Assembly: GCF_019100565.1 (NCBI RefSeq)
Contig: NZ_JAHRID010000001.1
Span: 496,001 to 560,000, forward strand
Direction: 5' to 3'
Source of the DNA: Arsukibacterium indicum
GTDB lineage: Bacteria; Pseudomonadota; Gammaproteobacteria; Enterobacterales; Alteromonadaceae
DNA length: 64,000 nt
Below the pieces are notes generated by a model. That model was not told where the DNA came from. It was given only the letters and a program-made list of their open reading frames with translations, and did no database searches. Position numbers and translations under genes: made by a program. Shown here one piece after another: positions 13,729 through 21,755 of the stretch. Positions within the stretch are counted from its first letter, which is position 1. Each line of letters begins with the position of its first letter.

Positions 13729-14609
13729 TGCAAATTAGTGAACAGCATTTTCCTGCCCTACCTCAATACAGCGCAAAAGCTTGCCCTGTTTATATCGAGC
13801 CTATTGTAGGTTCTGGCGAACGGGTGTGTGTTGGCGTTGTTGCTTACGGCGAAGATGGTGATAATGTTGTTATACAAACCATTAAAGAAGATGCGGCCGC
13901 CTGTATGTTGGGTGCAGCAGCCCCTAAGTTTATAAACCTGGTTGGTATGGCATTAGGTAGCCTTAGAAATTTTACAGCATCAGAGAAGAACTTTTCAGAT
14001 TGGATATCACCAATACCCGGCGTGAACTTGGGCGAGGTGACCACTGGCCATGTAACTGACTTAACTATGATGGTTCGAACTGTTGCCAGAAACCATGCCT
14101 TTCTATCAGCAATGAGTGACTTTACCGCAGCCGATGACAGCGTTGCTGATGATTCACCCAATACCGACCGCTGGGCCACAATGGTAAAAGAAGCCACTAC
14201 CTTGATTAAACCATCATTGGTAGATGCCTTTAACCGGCAGTTAAAGTTAACCAGTAAAGGACACACCCGGTTCGACTTTGTTGGCAGACATCTGGCGGCA
14301 CAACTTGGCCGTATCATTCCTGGGCATGGTATATCTGGTTTAGTTAAAACAGCCAAAGCCAAGCTGTGGGATTTAGAAACTCTGCGCGAGCATAACGAAA
14401 ACCAACTGTTTAAAAACATCACAAGCTATGAACTGATACTTTACCGGCCAAAGGATAACGACCCAGCTTATTCAGAACGTGAGATAGGAAGGCTTAACGA
14501 AGCGTTTGTAGAATTGGAAGAAACCGGAGATAAACAGCAATTAAGAGTGGTGCCAGCTTTTACAGCCGAAGAAGCAGCACAACGTATAATTTCAGCCGAA
14601 GCAGCTTAA
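13728..14609 (+). CDS. Unknown partner of the HipA-like kinase, rex-position gene 2
   Basis: A 293-residue protein whose ATG overlaps the kinase stop. The N-terminus (CPVYIEPIVGSGERVCVGVVAYGEDGDNVVIQ) recalls the short beta-sheet start of DUF3037 proteins, which are often encoded beside HipA_2-type kinases, but it is more than twice as long and the match is weak. The rest is mixed, with helical stretches and a charged C-terminus (ELEETGDKQQLRV). No membrane segment is seen, unlike lambda RexB. It may be substrate, regulator or antitoxin of the kinase. Nothing in the sequence decides which. Confidence 0.6.
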   Translation: MQISEQHFPALPQYSAKACPVYIEPIVGSGERVCVGVVAYGEDGDNVVIQTIKEDAAACMLGAAAPKFINLVGMALGSLRNFTASEKNFSDWISPIPGVNLGEVTTGHVTDLTMMVRTVARNHAFLSAMSDFTAADDSVADDSPNTDRWATMVKEATTLIKPSLVDAFNRQLKLTSKGHTRFDFVGRHLAAQLGRIIPGHGISGLVKTAKAKLWDLETLREHNENQLFKNITSYELILYRPKDNDPAYSEREIGRLNEAFVELEETGDKQQLRVVPAFTAEEAAQRIISAEAA

Positions 14610-14766
14610 ACTCACCCAAAGCGCTCCTTACAAGCTCACACCTATTTACGGCAAATAGATAATTCAATCCTCCCAGAATAAAACGTAAATAACCGTGAAT
14701 CCGCACCACCTGTTTTAACCTTCTTTCAACCACAATTCCAAAGCTAGACCACTAAATCAAATAAAA

Positions 14767-14835
14767 TGTACTTTTGGTACTTTACAATCGTGTACCTTTG
14801 GTTCATATTATCCAATATATGAACTTTGAGTACCA
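14767..14835. promoter_or_regulatory. Three operator-like sites and promoter of the rightward early operon (oL/pL-like)
   Basis: Sites at 14,767-14,780 (TGTACTTTTGGTAC), 14,791-14,805 (TGTACCTTTGGTTCA) and 14,820-14,835 (TGAACTTTGAGTACCA) resemble the 12,465 operator. A + strand -35 TTTACA (14,781-14,786) and a -10 in TTCATATTAT (about 14,802-14,811) place the middle operator inside the promoter spacer. The first gene starts at 14,839. This matches a repressor-controlled pL with three operators. Confidence 0.65.
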
Positions 14836-14838
14836 ATC

Positions 14839-14964
14839 ATGAAGCCACTAACCGACTACATCAACCAGCGCACTACAGCCACCAACAGCAACCGCTTTAT
14901 CTGGGCACTGGCTGTTATCGCCGCTCTGTTGTTTGTTGCTGCGTTCACCTGGGGCCGGCCATGA
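14839..14964 (+). CDS. 41-residue single-pass membrane protein
   Basis: The first gene of the rightward early operon, MKPLTDYINQRTTATNSNRF followed by a hydrophobic segment IWALAVIAALLFVAAFTW and a short GRP tail. It begins four bases after the last operator site and ends overlapping the next ATG (ATGA). Being first after pL makes it one of the earliest proteins on infection. No family is recognised; comparable slots in lambdoid phages hold small host-takeover proteins. Confidence 0.6.
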   Translation: MKPLTDYINQRTTATNSNRFIWALAVIAALLFVAAFTWGRP

Positions 14965-15134
14965 ACCAACCCAGCGCCATTACCGAACTGCAGCGCCTGG
15001 CAGAAAGTATCACTGAGCAAGAAATTGCCATGATGATCAGCCACGGCGGTGCAACCAGCGTTCACGAATACCTGCAGCGTGCTGTAGCAGGTCGCATTAA
15101 CTACCTGCAGCACCAACAGGAGGCTACACGATGA
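14961..15134 (+). CDS. 57-residue early protein, unknown
   Basis: A small soluble, helical protein (ITELQRLAESITEQEIAMMISHGGATSVHEYLQRAVAGRI). Its ATG overlaps the stop of the membrane protein, and its stop overlaps the start of the next gene. Longer in-frame starts at 14,826 would run through the operator and are unlikely. No family is recognised. Confidence 0.6.
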   Translation: MNQPSAITELQRLAESITEQEIAMMISHGGATSVHEYLQRAVAGRINYLQHQQEATR

Positions 15135-15487
15135 TCGCCAATTCACTTACCCAGGCCGCACAAATACGCCAGGCATCAGCCATACCGCTGGTTATCAAAA
15201 ACCGCACTGTGGGTTATGAGCTGGTAAGCCGCTACGAAACACTAACCCCGGCACAAAAAGCCGGCATGGCTGTGGCGTACGAATGGCACCGCGCTTTTAA
15301 CCGCGACGGCTGCACCTTAATGCACCCAATGCAGTTTGAAATTAACGGAGTAGCAGAAAAAGGCAAAGGCCCTGCCCTGGCTAACGAACTGCGCCAGCTT
15401 GGCCTGCTGCAGCACCACGAGGGCCGTTATCAATTCAGCCCGGCTGGCCTGAAGCTGGTTTTATCAATTAACGAACAGGAGTGCTAA
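15131..15487 (+). CDS. Early phage protein of unknown function
   Basis: A 118-residue protein, overlapping the preceding gene by four bases (ATGA). It has helical segments with VGYELVSRYETLTPAQKAGM and a C-terminal winged-helix-like pattern (ALANELRQLGLLQHHEGRYQFSPAGLKLVL), so DNA binding is possible. No family is recognised, and the function is unknown. Confidence 0.6.
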   Translation: MIANSLTQAAQIRQASAIPLVIKNRTVGYELVSRYETLTPAQKAGMAVAYEWHRAFNRDGCTLMHPMQFEINGVAEKGKGPALANELRQLGLLQHHEGRYQFSPAGLKLVLSINEQEC

Positions 15488-15489
15488 CC

Positions 15490-16086
15490 ATGCCTGCAAC
15501 TACTAACGCAGCATTAAAAATGTCATCACCAGGCGAACCCTGCAGCCAGCTATTAAAAATGATGGCTTACTGCAAAACCGAAGCTAAAAGCATTCGCGCC
15601 ATGAAAAAGCATCTGGCCGTTACCGATGCAGTTGTACACCAGCTGCTGGCCGATGCATTACAGCGCGGCCTGTTACGCAAACAGCCAAACGGCATGTACA
15701 AAACGCTGAAAGATGCACAGCCAGCCAATGAAAGCTTACTGGCACTGGCTAACAAAGCCACCGACGGTGAAACAGCAGCGGCAGCGGCTGAAACCCAGCA
15801 GCCAACAGATTTACCGGATCCGGATGAAGAAGTTATCGAACTGGATATGCCAGAACAGCCAGAGCCAGGCGCCAATGTTGGTGGCTTTACCGCAGAATTG
15901 GACAACCTGGCCGGCCTGCTGCAGCCAGATCAATACCCTGTTATCGACGATATAGCCGACAAGCAACGCGCCTTATCTGGCATTTCGTTAATCATCAAAC
16001 CCCATGCACCACAGCTGGTAAACGTGCTGGACCAGCTGGCAGCTGATCTGGCTGTTATTTGCCTGCACCAGAACCGGAGGGCTTAA
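15490..16086 (+). CDS. Early phage protein with N-terminal winged-helix-like region
   Basis: A 198-residue protein. Residues from SQLLKMMAYCKTEAKSIRAM to LLADALQRGLLRKQPNGMYK look like a small winged helix. A long acidic, Glu/Pro/Ala-rich linker follows (DLPDPDEEVIELDMPEQPEP) and then a helical C-terminus. The ATG at 15,490 is chosen for its AGGAG ribosome site rather than the in-frame TTG upstream. Family unknown; a regulator or scaffold is possible. Confidence 0.6.
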   Translation: MPATTNAALKMSSPGEPCSQLLKMMAYCKTEAKSIRAMKKHLAVTDAVVHQLLADALQRGLLRKQPNGMYKTLKDAQPANESLLALANKATDGETAAAAAETQQPTDLPDPDEEVIELDMPEQPEPGANVGGFTAELDNLAGLLQPDQYPVIDDIADKQRALSGISLIIKPHAPQLVNVLDQLAADLAVICLHQNRRA

Positions 16087-16088
16087 CC

Positions 16089-16451
16089 ATGTTTGCAGTA
16101 TTTGGAATTAGTTACAAAAAGGCCCGGGCCAAAGCAATAAAGCTAACCAAAAAAACCACCGGTAAGGGCAAAGAACTGCGCCAGCTTACTCCGGCTGAAT
16201 ACGACGAAGCGCTGAACGCTGCAACTGAAAAGTACATGCAGCAAATGAAGCCAGTAATTTTATCTGGCGAATTCAGCCAGCCCACCATATGCGACGAATT
16301 TATCGCAATGGCTGAGAAGTCCGGCGCCAAACAGTTGCAGGTAATGATTAAAGCCCCGGTGCAATCCAAAGACAAAAAGGGCCGAGCCAAGGTTAGCAAG
16401 CGCTGGATGGAATGGGATAGCAGCAAAGATTATACGCTGGGGGCAGAATAA
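16089..16451 (+). CDS. Basic early phage protein, unknown
   Basis: A 120-residue protein with a strongly basic N-terminus (YKKARAKAIKLTKKTTGKGKELRQ) suggesting nucleic-acid binding, and a second Lys-rich stretch (APVQSKDKKGRAKVSKRWMEW). The ATG at 16,089 follows a GGAGG ribosome site. It overlaps the next gene by one base (TAATG). Family unknown. Confidence 0.6.
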   Translation: MFAVFGISYKKARAKAIKLTKKTTGKGKELRQLTPAEYDEALNAATEKYMQQMKPVILSGEFSQPTICDEFIAMAEKSGAKQLQVMIKAPVQSKDKKGRAKVSKRWMEWDSSKDYTLGAE

Positions 16452-17071
16452 TGAGCAAGCTAACTTTTGAACAGTTCACTAAAGACGTTAAGAATCACCA
16501 GCTAACCACTATCAAAGATGATGGCTTATATCGCCACCTGCTGGTTAAGCAGCCAGGCACCATTGAAATGCACTACGAGATCATCACATGGCCAGGCTAC
16601 CTGTGCTATTGCGGCGACATGGGCACATTTGTATTTGAGCGTGTTGAAGATATGTTTTGTTTCTTCCGAAAAACACCAGGCACGATCAACGAACCTTACT
16701 GGTCTGAAAAGCTGCAAGCGACCGATCGCAGCGATGGTCATACAAAATTTTGTCGCGATGAATTCGAGCGGGCTGTTACCGAAGTGCTTAACGACTGGTT
16801 GGAAGCAGTGGCAGATGATGGTCTTGATCCTGATTTTATTCAGGAAGAAAAAGACAAGGTAGATGAAATTATTGCCGAGTCACATCAAAACGAGTTCCAC
16901 GCTGTTGCCGCGCTAAACAACCATCAGAAAGATGATGGCGGGTTGAATTTCTGGGACTTCTGGGAAAACGACTGCAAGGTATTCACTGAACGGTATACCT
17001 GGTGTTGCTATGCCCTTGTTCACGCTATTGCGCTTTATGACGCCGCTAAAGCTGCCGAGGTGGCAGCATGA
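16451..17071 (+). CDS. Conserved-looking phage protein, unknown function
   Basis: A 206-residue acidic protein starting MSKLTFEQFTKDVKNHQL, a pattern I associate with phage early regions but cannot tie to a function. It is rich in aromatics and Cys (WPGYLCYCGDMGTFVFERVEDMFCFF; NFWDFWENDCKVFTERYTWCCYALVHAI). It overlaps the previous gene by one base and the next by four. No catalytic motif is seen. Confidence 0.65.
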   Translation: MSKLTFEQFTKDVKNHQLTTIKDDGLYRHLLVKQPGTIEMHYEIITWPGYLCYCGDMGTFVFERVEDMFCFFRKTPGTINEPYWSEKLQATDRSDGHTKFCRDEFERAVTEVLNDWLEAVADDGLDPDFIQEEKDKVDEIIAESHQNEFHAVAALNNHQKDDGGLNFWDFWENDCKVFTERYTWCCYALVHAIALYDAAKAAEVAA

Positions 17072-17406
17072 GTTGCCCCTACATAAAGCAATACTATGTC
17101 GTTCCTGCCGACATTGGCCGCCGTGTAGTGGTCAATGGTAAGCCTGGCATTATTGCTGCTGACTGTGGCCACTATATTGGCGTTAACTTTGATGCCGACG
17201 AACCGGGCCACATTAGCCACTGCCACCCAACTTGGCGCATTACCTACGGCGAAATGGGCTTTATCCGCAAACTGCCAAAGCGCAAGGCTGCAGCAAAGGC
17301 CCGTTACAAAAGGTTCCTGGAATATGGCGATAGCTTCGATAACTTTATGCACTTTTGTGCGTGGGATTCTCAACAGCAGCGCAGCTGGAATGGCGGTGCA
17401 ATATGA
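17068..17406 (+). CDS. Phage protein with KGVNFD-type beta domain, unknown function
   Basis: A 112-residue protein (VVVNGKPGIIAADCGHYIGVNFDADEPGHISHCHPTWRITY), a beta-barrel-like pattern seen in small phage early proteins that handle nucleic acid. A basic tail follows (KLPKRKAAAKARYKRFLEYGD). It is coupled to both neighbours by four-base overlaps. Function not known. Confidence 0.6.
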   Translation: MSCPYIKQYYVVPADIGRRVVVNGKPGIIAADCGHYIGVNFDADEPGHISHCHPTWRITYGEMGFIRKLPKRKAAAKARYKRFLEYGDSFDNFMHFCAWDSQQQRSWNGGAI

Positions 17407-18014
17407 GCAAGCTATTCTATCTGCGCGACACCCGCAGCAACACAGGCAGCAATGCATCGTTCTGGGCTATCAAAGGCGGTTACACCACCAACCTTAAAGC
17501 GGCTGAAGTATTTACAGAGGAACGGGCGCTGCGCCAGCACCAAAGTCGTGAAACAGATCTGCCAGTAGCAGTTGAATTTGTTGCCCTTAAAACCCGCCAG
17601 CGCGTTGACTTCCAGAATGTGGACCAGTCACCAACCCTGCGCGATGGCGATAAGCACGTTGTCATTTTTAATGGCCGCTGGGACGGTAACGATGTTCTGT
17701 TTATTGGCGACCATGGCCGGACTTTTGATTTTGAAGACGCAGCTGTCTTTGAACTGGAAGAAGCCTGCGAGCTGGCTGCCACTAACCCTAATTACCGGAT
17801 CCAACCATACGACGATATGGCCGCGATTGCTCGCACAACCATCGATGCAACGCATGTTCGGCCTCAGGCCTGCGCTGACTTCGCCGGATTCACTCTTAAT
17901 AAACCACCAAAACCACGCAAGCCTGTTTATCGCTGCTGCTGCGGTGTGTTTATGAGTGAATACCAGTATTACGCAACTGACTGCAGTCGTTGCGGCGTCA
18001 GCAATCGGCCATAA
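17403..18014 (+). CDS. Phage protein with C-terminal zinc-ribbon-like cysteines
   Basis: A 203-residue protein starting at the ATGA overlap at 17,403. The C-terminus has CCCGVF then CSRCG, a possible zinc knuckle. The N-terminal half (FYLRDTRSNTGSNASFWAIKGGYTTNLKAAEVFT) is beta-rich, and a central part is acidic. No family is recognised. It precedes the methylase genes, so a link to DNA modification or binding is possible but unproven. Confidence 0.6.
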   Translation: MSKLFYLRDTRSNTGSNASFWAIKGGYTTNLKAAEVFTEERALRQHQSRETDLPVAVEFVALKTRQRVDFQNVDQSPTLRDGDKHVVIFNGRWDGNDVLFIGDHGRTFDFEDAAVFELEEACELAATNPNYRIQPYDDMAAIARTTIDATHVRPQACADFAGFTLNKPPKPRKPVYRCCCGVFMSEYQYYATDCSRCGVSNRP

Positions 18015-18023
18015 GGAATTATG

Positions 18024-19103
18024 ATGAACAAAAAATACAACATCATCTACGCAGATCCACCATGGCAGTTCAACAGCGTTAAGTCTGGCGGCAGTATGAA
18101 GTCAGGCGCAGCAGCTAAGTACGATGTTATGTCACTGGATCAGCTTAAAGCGCTGGACGTTGCGGCACTGTGTGAAAAGGATTGTGTTCTGGTTATGTGG
18201 TACGTCAGCAGTCAGCCACAAGAAGCGCTGGACTTAGTAAAGGCCTGGGGTTTCACCCTAAAAAACATGAATGCGTTTATCTGGCGCAAGCTATCCACCA
18301 ATCTGATACCGCACTTTGGTATGGGTTACTGGACCCGGGCCGGTGCTGAGTGCGCCTTAATCGCTACTCGCGGCAAACCTAAAGCAGAGTGCCGCAGCAT
18401 TCGCCAGGTGCGCGATGAAGTTGTAGGCGCCCACTCAGAGAAGCCAGCCATATTCCGCGACGACATAGTTAAATTGTGCGGTGACGTACCAAGGCTGGAA
18501 ATGTTTGCTCGAGTAGCAGCGCCAGGATGGGACGTATTCGGCAATGAAGTTGATAACTCGGTGCATATTAATGGCAGCGAGCAAACTTGCCACTCAGAAA
18601 CCGCTGAAAGTGAGACTCAACCAGCTTTGACTGCTGAAAGTGAAACACAAACCAAAGCACCCGAACTGATCACACTGGAATTCACCCGGGACGAACTGGA
18701 AGACCAGATAGAAAGTGGCAAGCTGCCATTTAGCGGTGACGCATTGGATTTAATACTGCAGCTGGAAAAAATGTTTGGCAAAAAAGCCAAATTCACCAGC
18801 AAACAGGTTAAGGCGGCAATCATTGCTTTTGATGATCCGGACATGATTAGCAAAACCGAACCAGCACCAGAACCTGAGCAAGCTGAACAAGCGCACCACT
18901 GGCCATACGAAGTTAAGCAGATTGTTGATAGCGCACTGGGCTTTATGAGTTATGAGGCTGACGAAGCGTTTTATGAACGCCTTTGCAAGTCATGCAAAAT
19001 GATGCTGCTACTCGACCCAACGCAAAAGCTGCGTACCTCTAACCACATTATCACGCTAATCAGCGATAAAAAACGGGACGATAAAGCAGGAGCTGCAGCA
19101 TGA
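18024..19103 (+). CDS. MT-A70-type DNA N6-adenine methyltransferase with C-terminal extension
   Basis: An S-adenosylmethionine-dependent adenine methylase. The catalytic motif DPPW is at residues 11-14. The remaining family elements (VLVMWYVSSQPQEAL, FTLKNMNAFIWRKL, GMGYWTRAGAECALIATRGKPK, HSEKPAIFRDDIVKLCGDVPRLEMFARVAAPGWDVFGNE) match MT-A70 enzymes and fill about 180 residues. A further 180 residues of acidic, Glu-rich linker and helices follow, making it twice the usual phage size. It overlaps the cytosine methylase by four bases. It likely protects phage DNA from restriction. An ATG three bases earlier is closer to the ribosome site. Confidence 0.9.
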   Translation: MNKKYNIIYADPPWQFNSVKSGGSMKSGAAAKYDVMSLDQLKALDVAALCEKDCVLVMWYVSSQPQEALDLVKAWGFTLKNMNAFIWRKLSTNLIPHFGMGYWTRAGAECALIATRGKPKAECRSIRQVRDEVVGAHSEKPAIFRDDIVKLCGDVPRLEMFARVAAPGWDVFGNEVDNSVHINGSEQTCHSETAESETQPALTAESETQTKAPELITLEFTRDELEDQIESGKLPFSGDALDLILQLEKMFGKKAKFTSKQVKAAIIAFDDPDMISKTEPAPEPEQAEQAHHWPYEVKQIVDSALGFMSYEADEAFYERLCKSCKMMLLLDPTQKLRTSNHIITLISDKKRDDKAGAAA

Positions 19104-19987
19104 TCACGGCGAACAGTTATTTCAGTGGCGTCGGCATGCTGGATTTAGGTTTGATGCAGGCCGGCATAATAATAAATCAGGCATTTGAACTTGATAAAGA
19201 CGCATGCCAAACATACCGGGCAAACCACGATCATACATTGGTTCAGTGCGACATTGCGCAGCAGCTTGTTATGGAGCAAGAAAGCTGCGACTTAATGGCA
19301 TTTACTTACCCTTGCACCAAGTACAGCCCAATAGCAGATATTCATAGCACCAGAACCGGAGATGAATTGTTTTTGCATGCATTGCGGCACTTAGCAATTG
19401 CAAGGCCAGAAGCTTACCTGGTAGAGAACGTGCCCGGCATGAAAGCTTTCCCAATTGTAATGGAAGCAATGTGCCGGCTACCAGATTATTACGTGCAGGT
19501 GTTTTGCCCCATTAAAGCTGAAACATGGCTACCCCAGCGCCGGAACCGTTTAATTATTATTGGCACCCGCCGCCAGTTCGCTATCCGGCCACCAGAAAAC
19601 ACCCGGGCAATTAGCCTGGCCGATATTGTAGAAGCTGATCCACTGGTAACTTTGCCAACAGCTATTGCCAACAGAATGAACGGCCAGTACCGGGACCTGC
19701 CAATTATATCTGACCCAGCTAAAGGTGATATAGCACCAACATGCGTTGCGCATTATGCCAAAGACAAAAGCACCAGGTTAATTGCTGATAAGCGTTTCCC
19801 TATGGGTGTTCGCCCTTACTCAGTTCGGGAATACGCAAGGCTGCAGGGCTTGCCTGACACCTTTAAATTTCCGGTTTCTGATACTGCAGCTTATCGCCAG
19901 ATAGGTAATGGTGTGCCTGTTGATATGGGCCGCTGGGCGGGCAATGAACTGGTTAGATACTTTAAAAGCAGGAGGGCAGCAGCATGA
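19100..19987 (+). CDS. DNA C5-cytosine methyltransferase
   Basis: A 295-residue C5 methylase. Visible motifs in order: I (FSGVGMLDLGLMQAG), IV with the catalytic Cys in TYPC (C72), VI ENV (109-111), VIII LPQRRNRLIIIGT, then IX/X (YSVREYARLQGLPDTF, YRQIGNGVPVDMG). It is short, so the target-recognition region between VIII and IX is small. It follows the adenine methylase with a four-base overlap; the pair probably shields phage DNA from host restriction. No cognate restriction gene is nearby. Confidence 0.93.
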   Translation: MITANSYFSGVGMLDLGLMQAGIIINQAFELDKDACQTYRANHDHTLVQCDIAQQLVMEQESCDLMAFTYPCTKYSPIADIHSTRTGDELFLHALRHLAIARPEAYLVENVPGMKAFPIVMEAMCRLPDYYVQVFCPIKAETWLPQRRNRLIIIGTRRQFAIRPPENTRAISLADIVEADPLVTLPTAIANRMNGQYRDLPIISDPAKGDIAPTCVAHYAKDKSTRLIADKRFPMGVRPYSVREYARLQGLPDTFKFPVSDTAAYRQIGNGVPVDMGRWAGNELVRYFKSRRAAA

Positions 19988-20145
19988 CAGAACTACAGCA
20001 AAAACGCTGTCCTTACTGGGATTCTGGCTGGTGTTATGCACCAGCTGGCACCGAAACAAATAACCATAACGGCAGCTGCTGGGCGCCACAAAGCTGCCCA
20101 CAGCAACAAAAGCTACTGCAGGAAAAGGACACTGATAATGACTAA
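19984..20145 (+). CDS. 53-residue Cys/Trp-rich phage protein
   Basis: A short gene with its ATG overlapping the cytosine methylase stop. The product has four Cys and several Trp (CPYWDSGWCYAP; GSCWAPQSCPQQ), resembling small zinc-binding phage proteins. Its end overlaps the start of the next gene by eight bases. Function unknown. Confidence 0.5.
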   Translation: MTELQQKRCPYWDSGWCYAPAGTETNNHNGSCWAPQSCPQQQKLLQEKDTDND

Positions 20146-20749
20146 CCATAAAGACAACCCGGCTGAAATATACCTGGTACCTGTATTCGACGGCGAACAC
20201 GATCCCCTTTGGTGTGAAGACCCCGCCCCAGGTGAAGGCATGCGCGAAGAAGATGCCACCCGTTATGTCCGGGCTGATTTAACGCCAGAAAGCAACGCCG
20301 TCTTAGCCGAGCGCATAGCCGATTTAACGCGGCAGAATTCGGAGCTGACTCATGAATTAAATGAGCTCTACGGCACAGCAAAACTACTTGGAAGTAAACT
20401 CGCAGCTAAACCTAGCGATAGCGGCTATGAAAAGCTACTGGCTGAGCGTGACGCACTGATGGCGCAGGTTGAGCGGTTTTATGAGTTTGTTAATTTCGTT
20501 GTTAATTGCTGCGAGATGAGCAAAGACCATTTTGACTATGGCACTAAGCTTCTGTCTGATTTTATTGAAGTCAAGTCAACACCAGCCCAATACCTAGCCG
20601 AACACGATAGAGAAGTTGCGGCGAGGGCTGTTGAAGATTTGCTCGCTAAACAAATTGGTTGGATGACTAGTCGTGGCGTTGTCTTTTCAGTTGAAGATAT
20701 AGAGCGATACGCCAACCAACTACGCCAGCAGGCTAAGGGTGGTGAGTGA
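20138..20749 (+). CDS. Phage protein with coiled coil, unknown
   Basis: A 203-residue protein, start at the ATG at 20,138. The N-terminus has IYLVPVFDGEHDPLWCEDPAP and ATRYVRADL, a pattern common at the start of phage proteins annotated as ead/Ea22-like. A coiled coil follows (NAVLAERIADLTRQNSELTHELNELYG). A related Ea22-like role is possible but unproven. It ends in a four-base overlap region with the next gene. Confidence 0.6.
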   Translation: MTNHKDNPAEIYLVPVFDGEHDPLWCEDPAPGEGMREEDATRYVRADLTPESNAVLAERIADLTRQNSELTHELNELYGTAKLLGSKLAAKPSDSGYEKLLAERDALMAQVERFYEFVNFVVNCCEMSKDHFDYGTKLLSDFIEVKSTPAQYLAEHDREVAARAVEDLLAKQIGWMTSRGVVFSVEDIERYANQLRQQAKGGE

Positions 20750-21294
20750 TGGCTAAGCAAACAGACTTCCCTATGACGTATGGCAAGGTTCCCACTAAGC
20801 AGCGCTGCGCTGAAATCACTGGCACCATTATGAGGCACAGAACCTACGGCGATATTTTCATCGGCTGCAGTAATGCAGAGAACACAGAGAAAGTATTCAA
20901 CCGATTAAGCGGCAAAGACAAGTGCCGGCCAAGCCTGTTCCAGAATATGGTTGTATTTCCAGCTGCCGCGGCGGTTGTTGGCGACAAAGCGCGTAAGCCC
21001 CTACCTGATGATAAGTGGGAGTTTATGGATACAGCACCTAAGGATGGCCGAGAAGTTATTCTTCTTGTTCAAAAACGCGCGGGCATTCCACACCGATGCT
21101 TAGTTGGTCATTACATGTCGGGTGGGCATTGCATTGACGATCACCCGCCTATTGGTGAAGGCTGGTATTTCTGGAATGGCTGTAGCTTTGACCATGCAGC
21201 AAAACCGCTGCTATGGATGCCGCTACCAGAAATTACGCCAAGACTAAAAGAACTGATTGCAAAGGCTGAAGCCAATGCTAAGGCAGGCAACTAA
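20749..21294 (+). CDS. Phage protein with DUF551-like region
   Basis: A 181-residue protein. The C-terminal half (WEFMDTAPKDGREVILLV ... GWYFWNGCSFDHAAKPLLWMPLPE) fits the pattern of DUF551-like phage proteins (Trp, PxDG, then a late W-x-PLP). The N-terminal half is basic with several Cys. A GTG four bases earlier overlaps the preceding stop and could be used instead. No biochemical function is known for the family. Confidence 0.62.
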   Translation: MAKQTDFPMTYGKVPTKQRCAEITGTIMRHRTYGDIFIGCSNAENTEKVFNRLSGKDKCRPSLFQNMVVFPAAAAVVGDKARKPLPDDKWEFMDTAPKDGREVILLVQKRAGIPHRCLVGHYMSGGHCIDDHPPIGEGWYFWNGCSFDHAAKPLLWMPLPEITPRLKELIAKAEANAKAGN

Positions 21295-21752
21295 TGGCAT
21301 ACGCAGAAAAAACATCAGTTGGCACCAGCCAAAGCGTTATGGAAATCGAGCGCACGTTAACCAAATACGGCGCTGACCAGTTCATGTATGGCACCAAGCC
21401 TGGCAGCGTTGCTGTCGGGTTTGTGATGGGCGGCCGGCAAGTTCGCATTGTCGTGCCACTGCCAGATAAAACAGATAAGCAATTCTGGCTTACTGATACT
21501 GGCCGCGACCGCAGCGAAACAGCGGCACTTAAAGAGTGGGACCAAGCCTGCCGCCAGCGGTACCGTTCACTGGCACTGGTAGTTAAGGCCAAACTGGAAG
21601 CAGTAGAAGCCGGCATAACCACCTTTGAAGAAGAGTTTATGGCGCATCTGGTACTGCCCGGCGGCGAAACCGTTGGCCAGCGCCTGTTACCTGAAATCAA
21701 CGAAGCGCAGCGCACCGGCAAACTGCCGCCTCTGCTGCCGCATGTGGGGTGA
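21294..21752 (+). CDS. Phage protein of unknown function
   Basis: A 152-residue protein beginning MAYAEKTSVGTSQSVMEIERTLTKYGADQF, a start I recognise as frequent in phage early regions without known role. It has a beta segment (AVGFVMGGRQVRIVVPLP) and a basic helical part (AALKEWDQACRQRYRSLALVVKAKLEAVEAGI). It starts one base into the preceding stop (TAATG). Confidence 0.65.
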   Translation: MAYAEKTSVGTSQSVMEIERTLTKYGADQFMYGTKPGSVAVGFVMGGRQVRIVVPLPDKTDKQFWLTDTGRDRSETAALKEWDQACRQRYRSLALVVKAKLEAVEAGITTFEEEFMAHLVLPGGETVGQRLLPEINEAQRTGKLPPLLPHVG

Positions 21753-21755
21753 TGT

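Noticed and set aside
13844-14422. 192-codon - strand frame
   Set aside because: Antisense to the kinase partner gene. The + strand frame has the overlapping start with the kinase gene and is the better gene.
21278-21721. 147-codon - strand frame
   Set aside because: Antisense to two coupled + strand phage genes, without a ribosome site.
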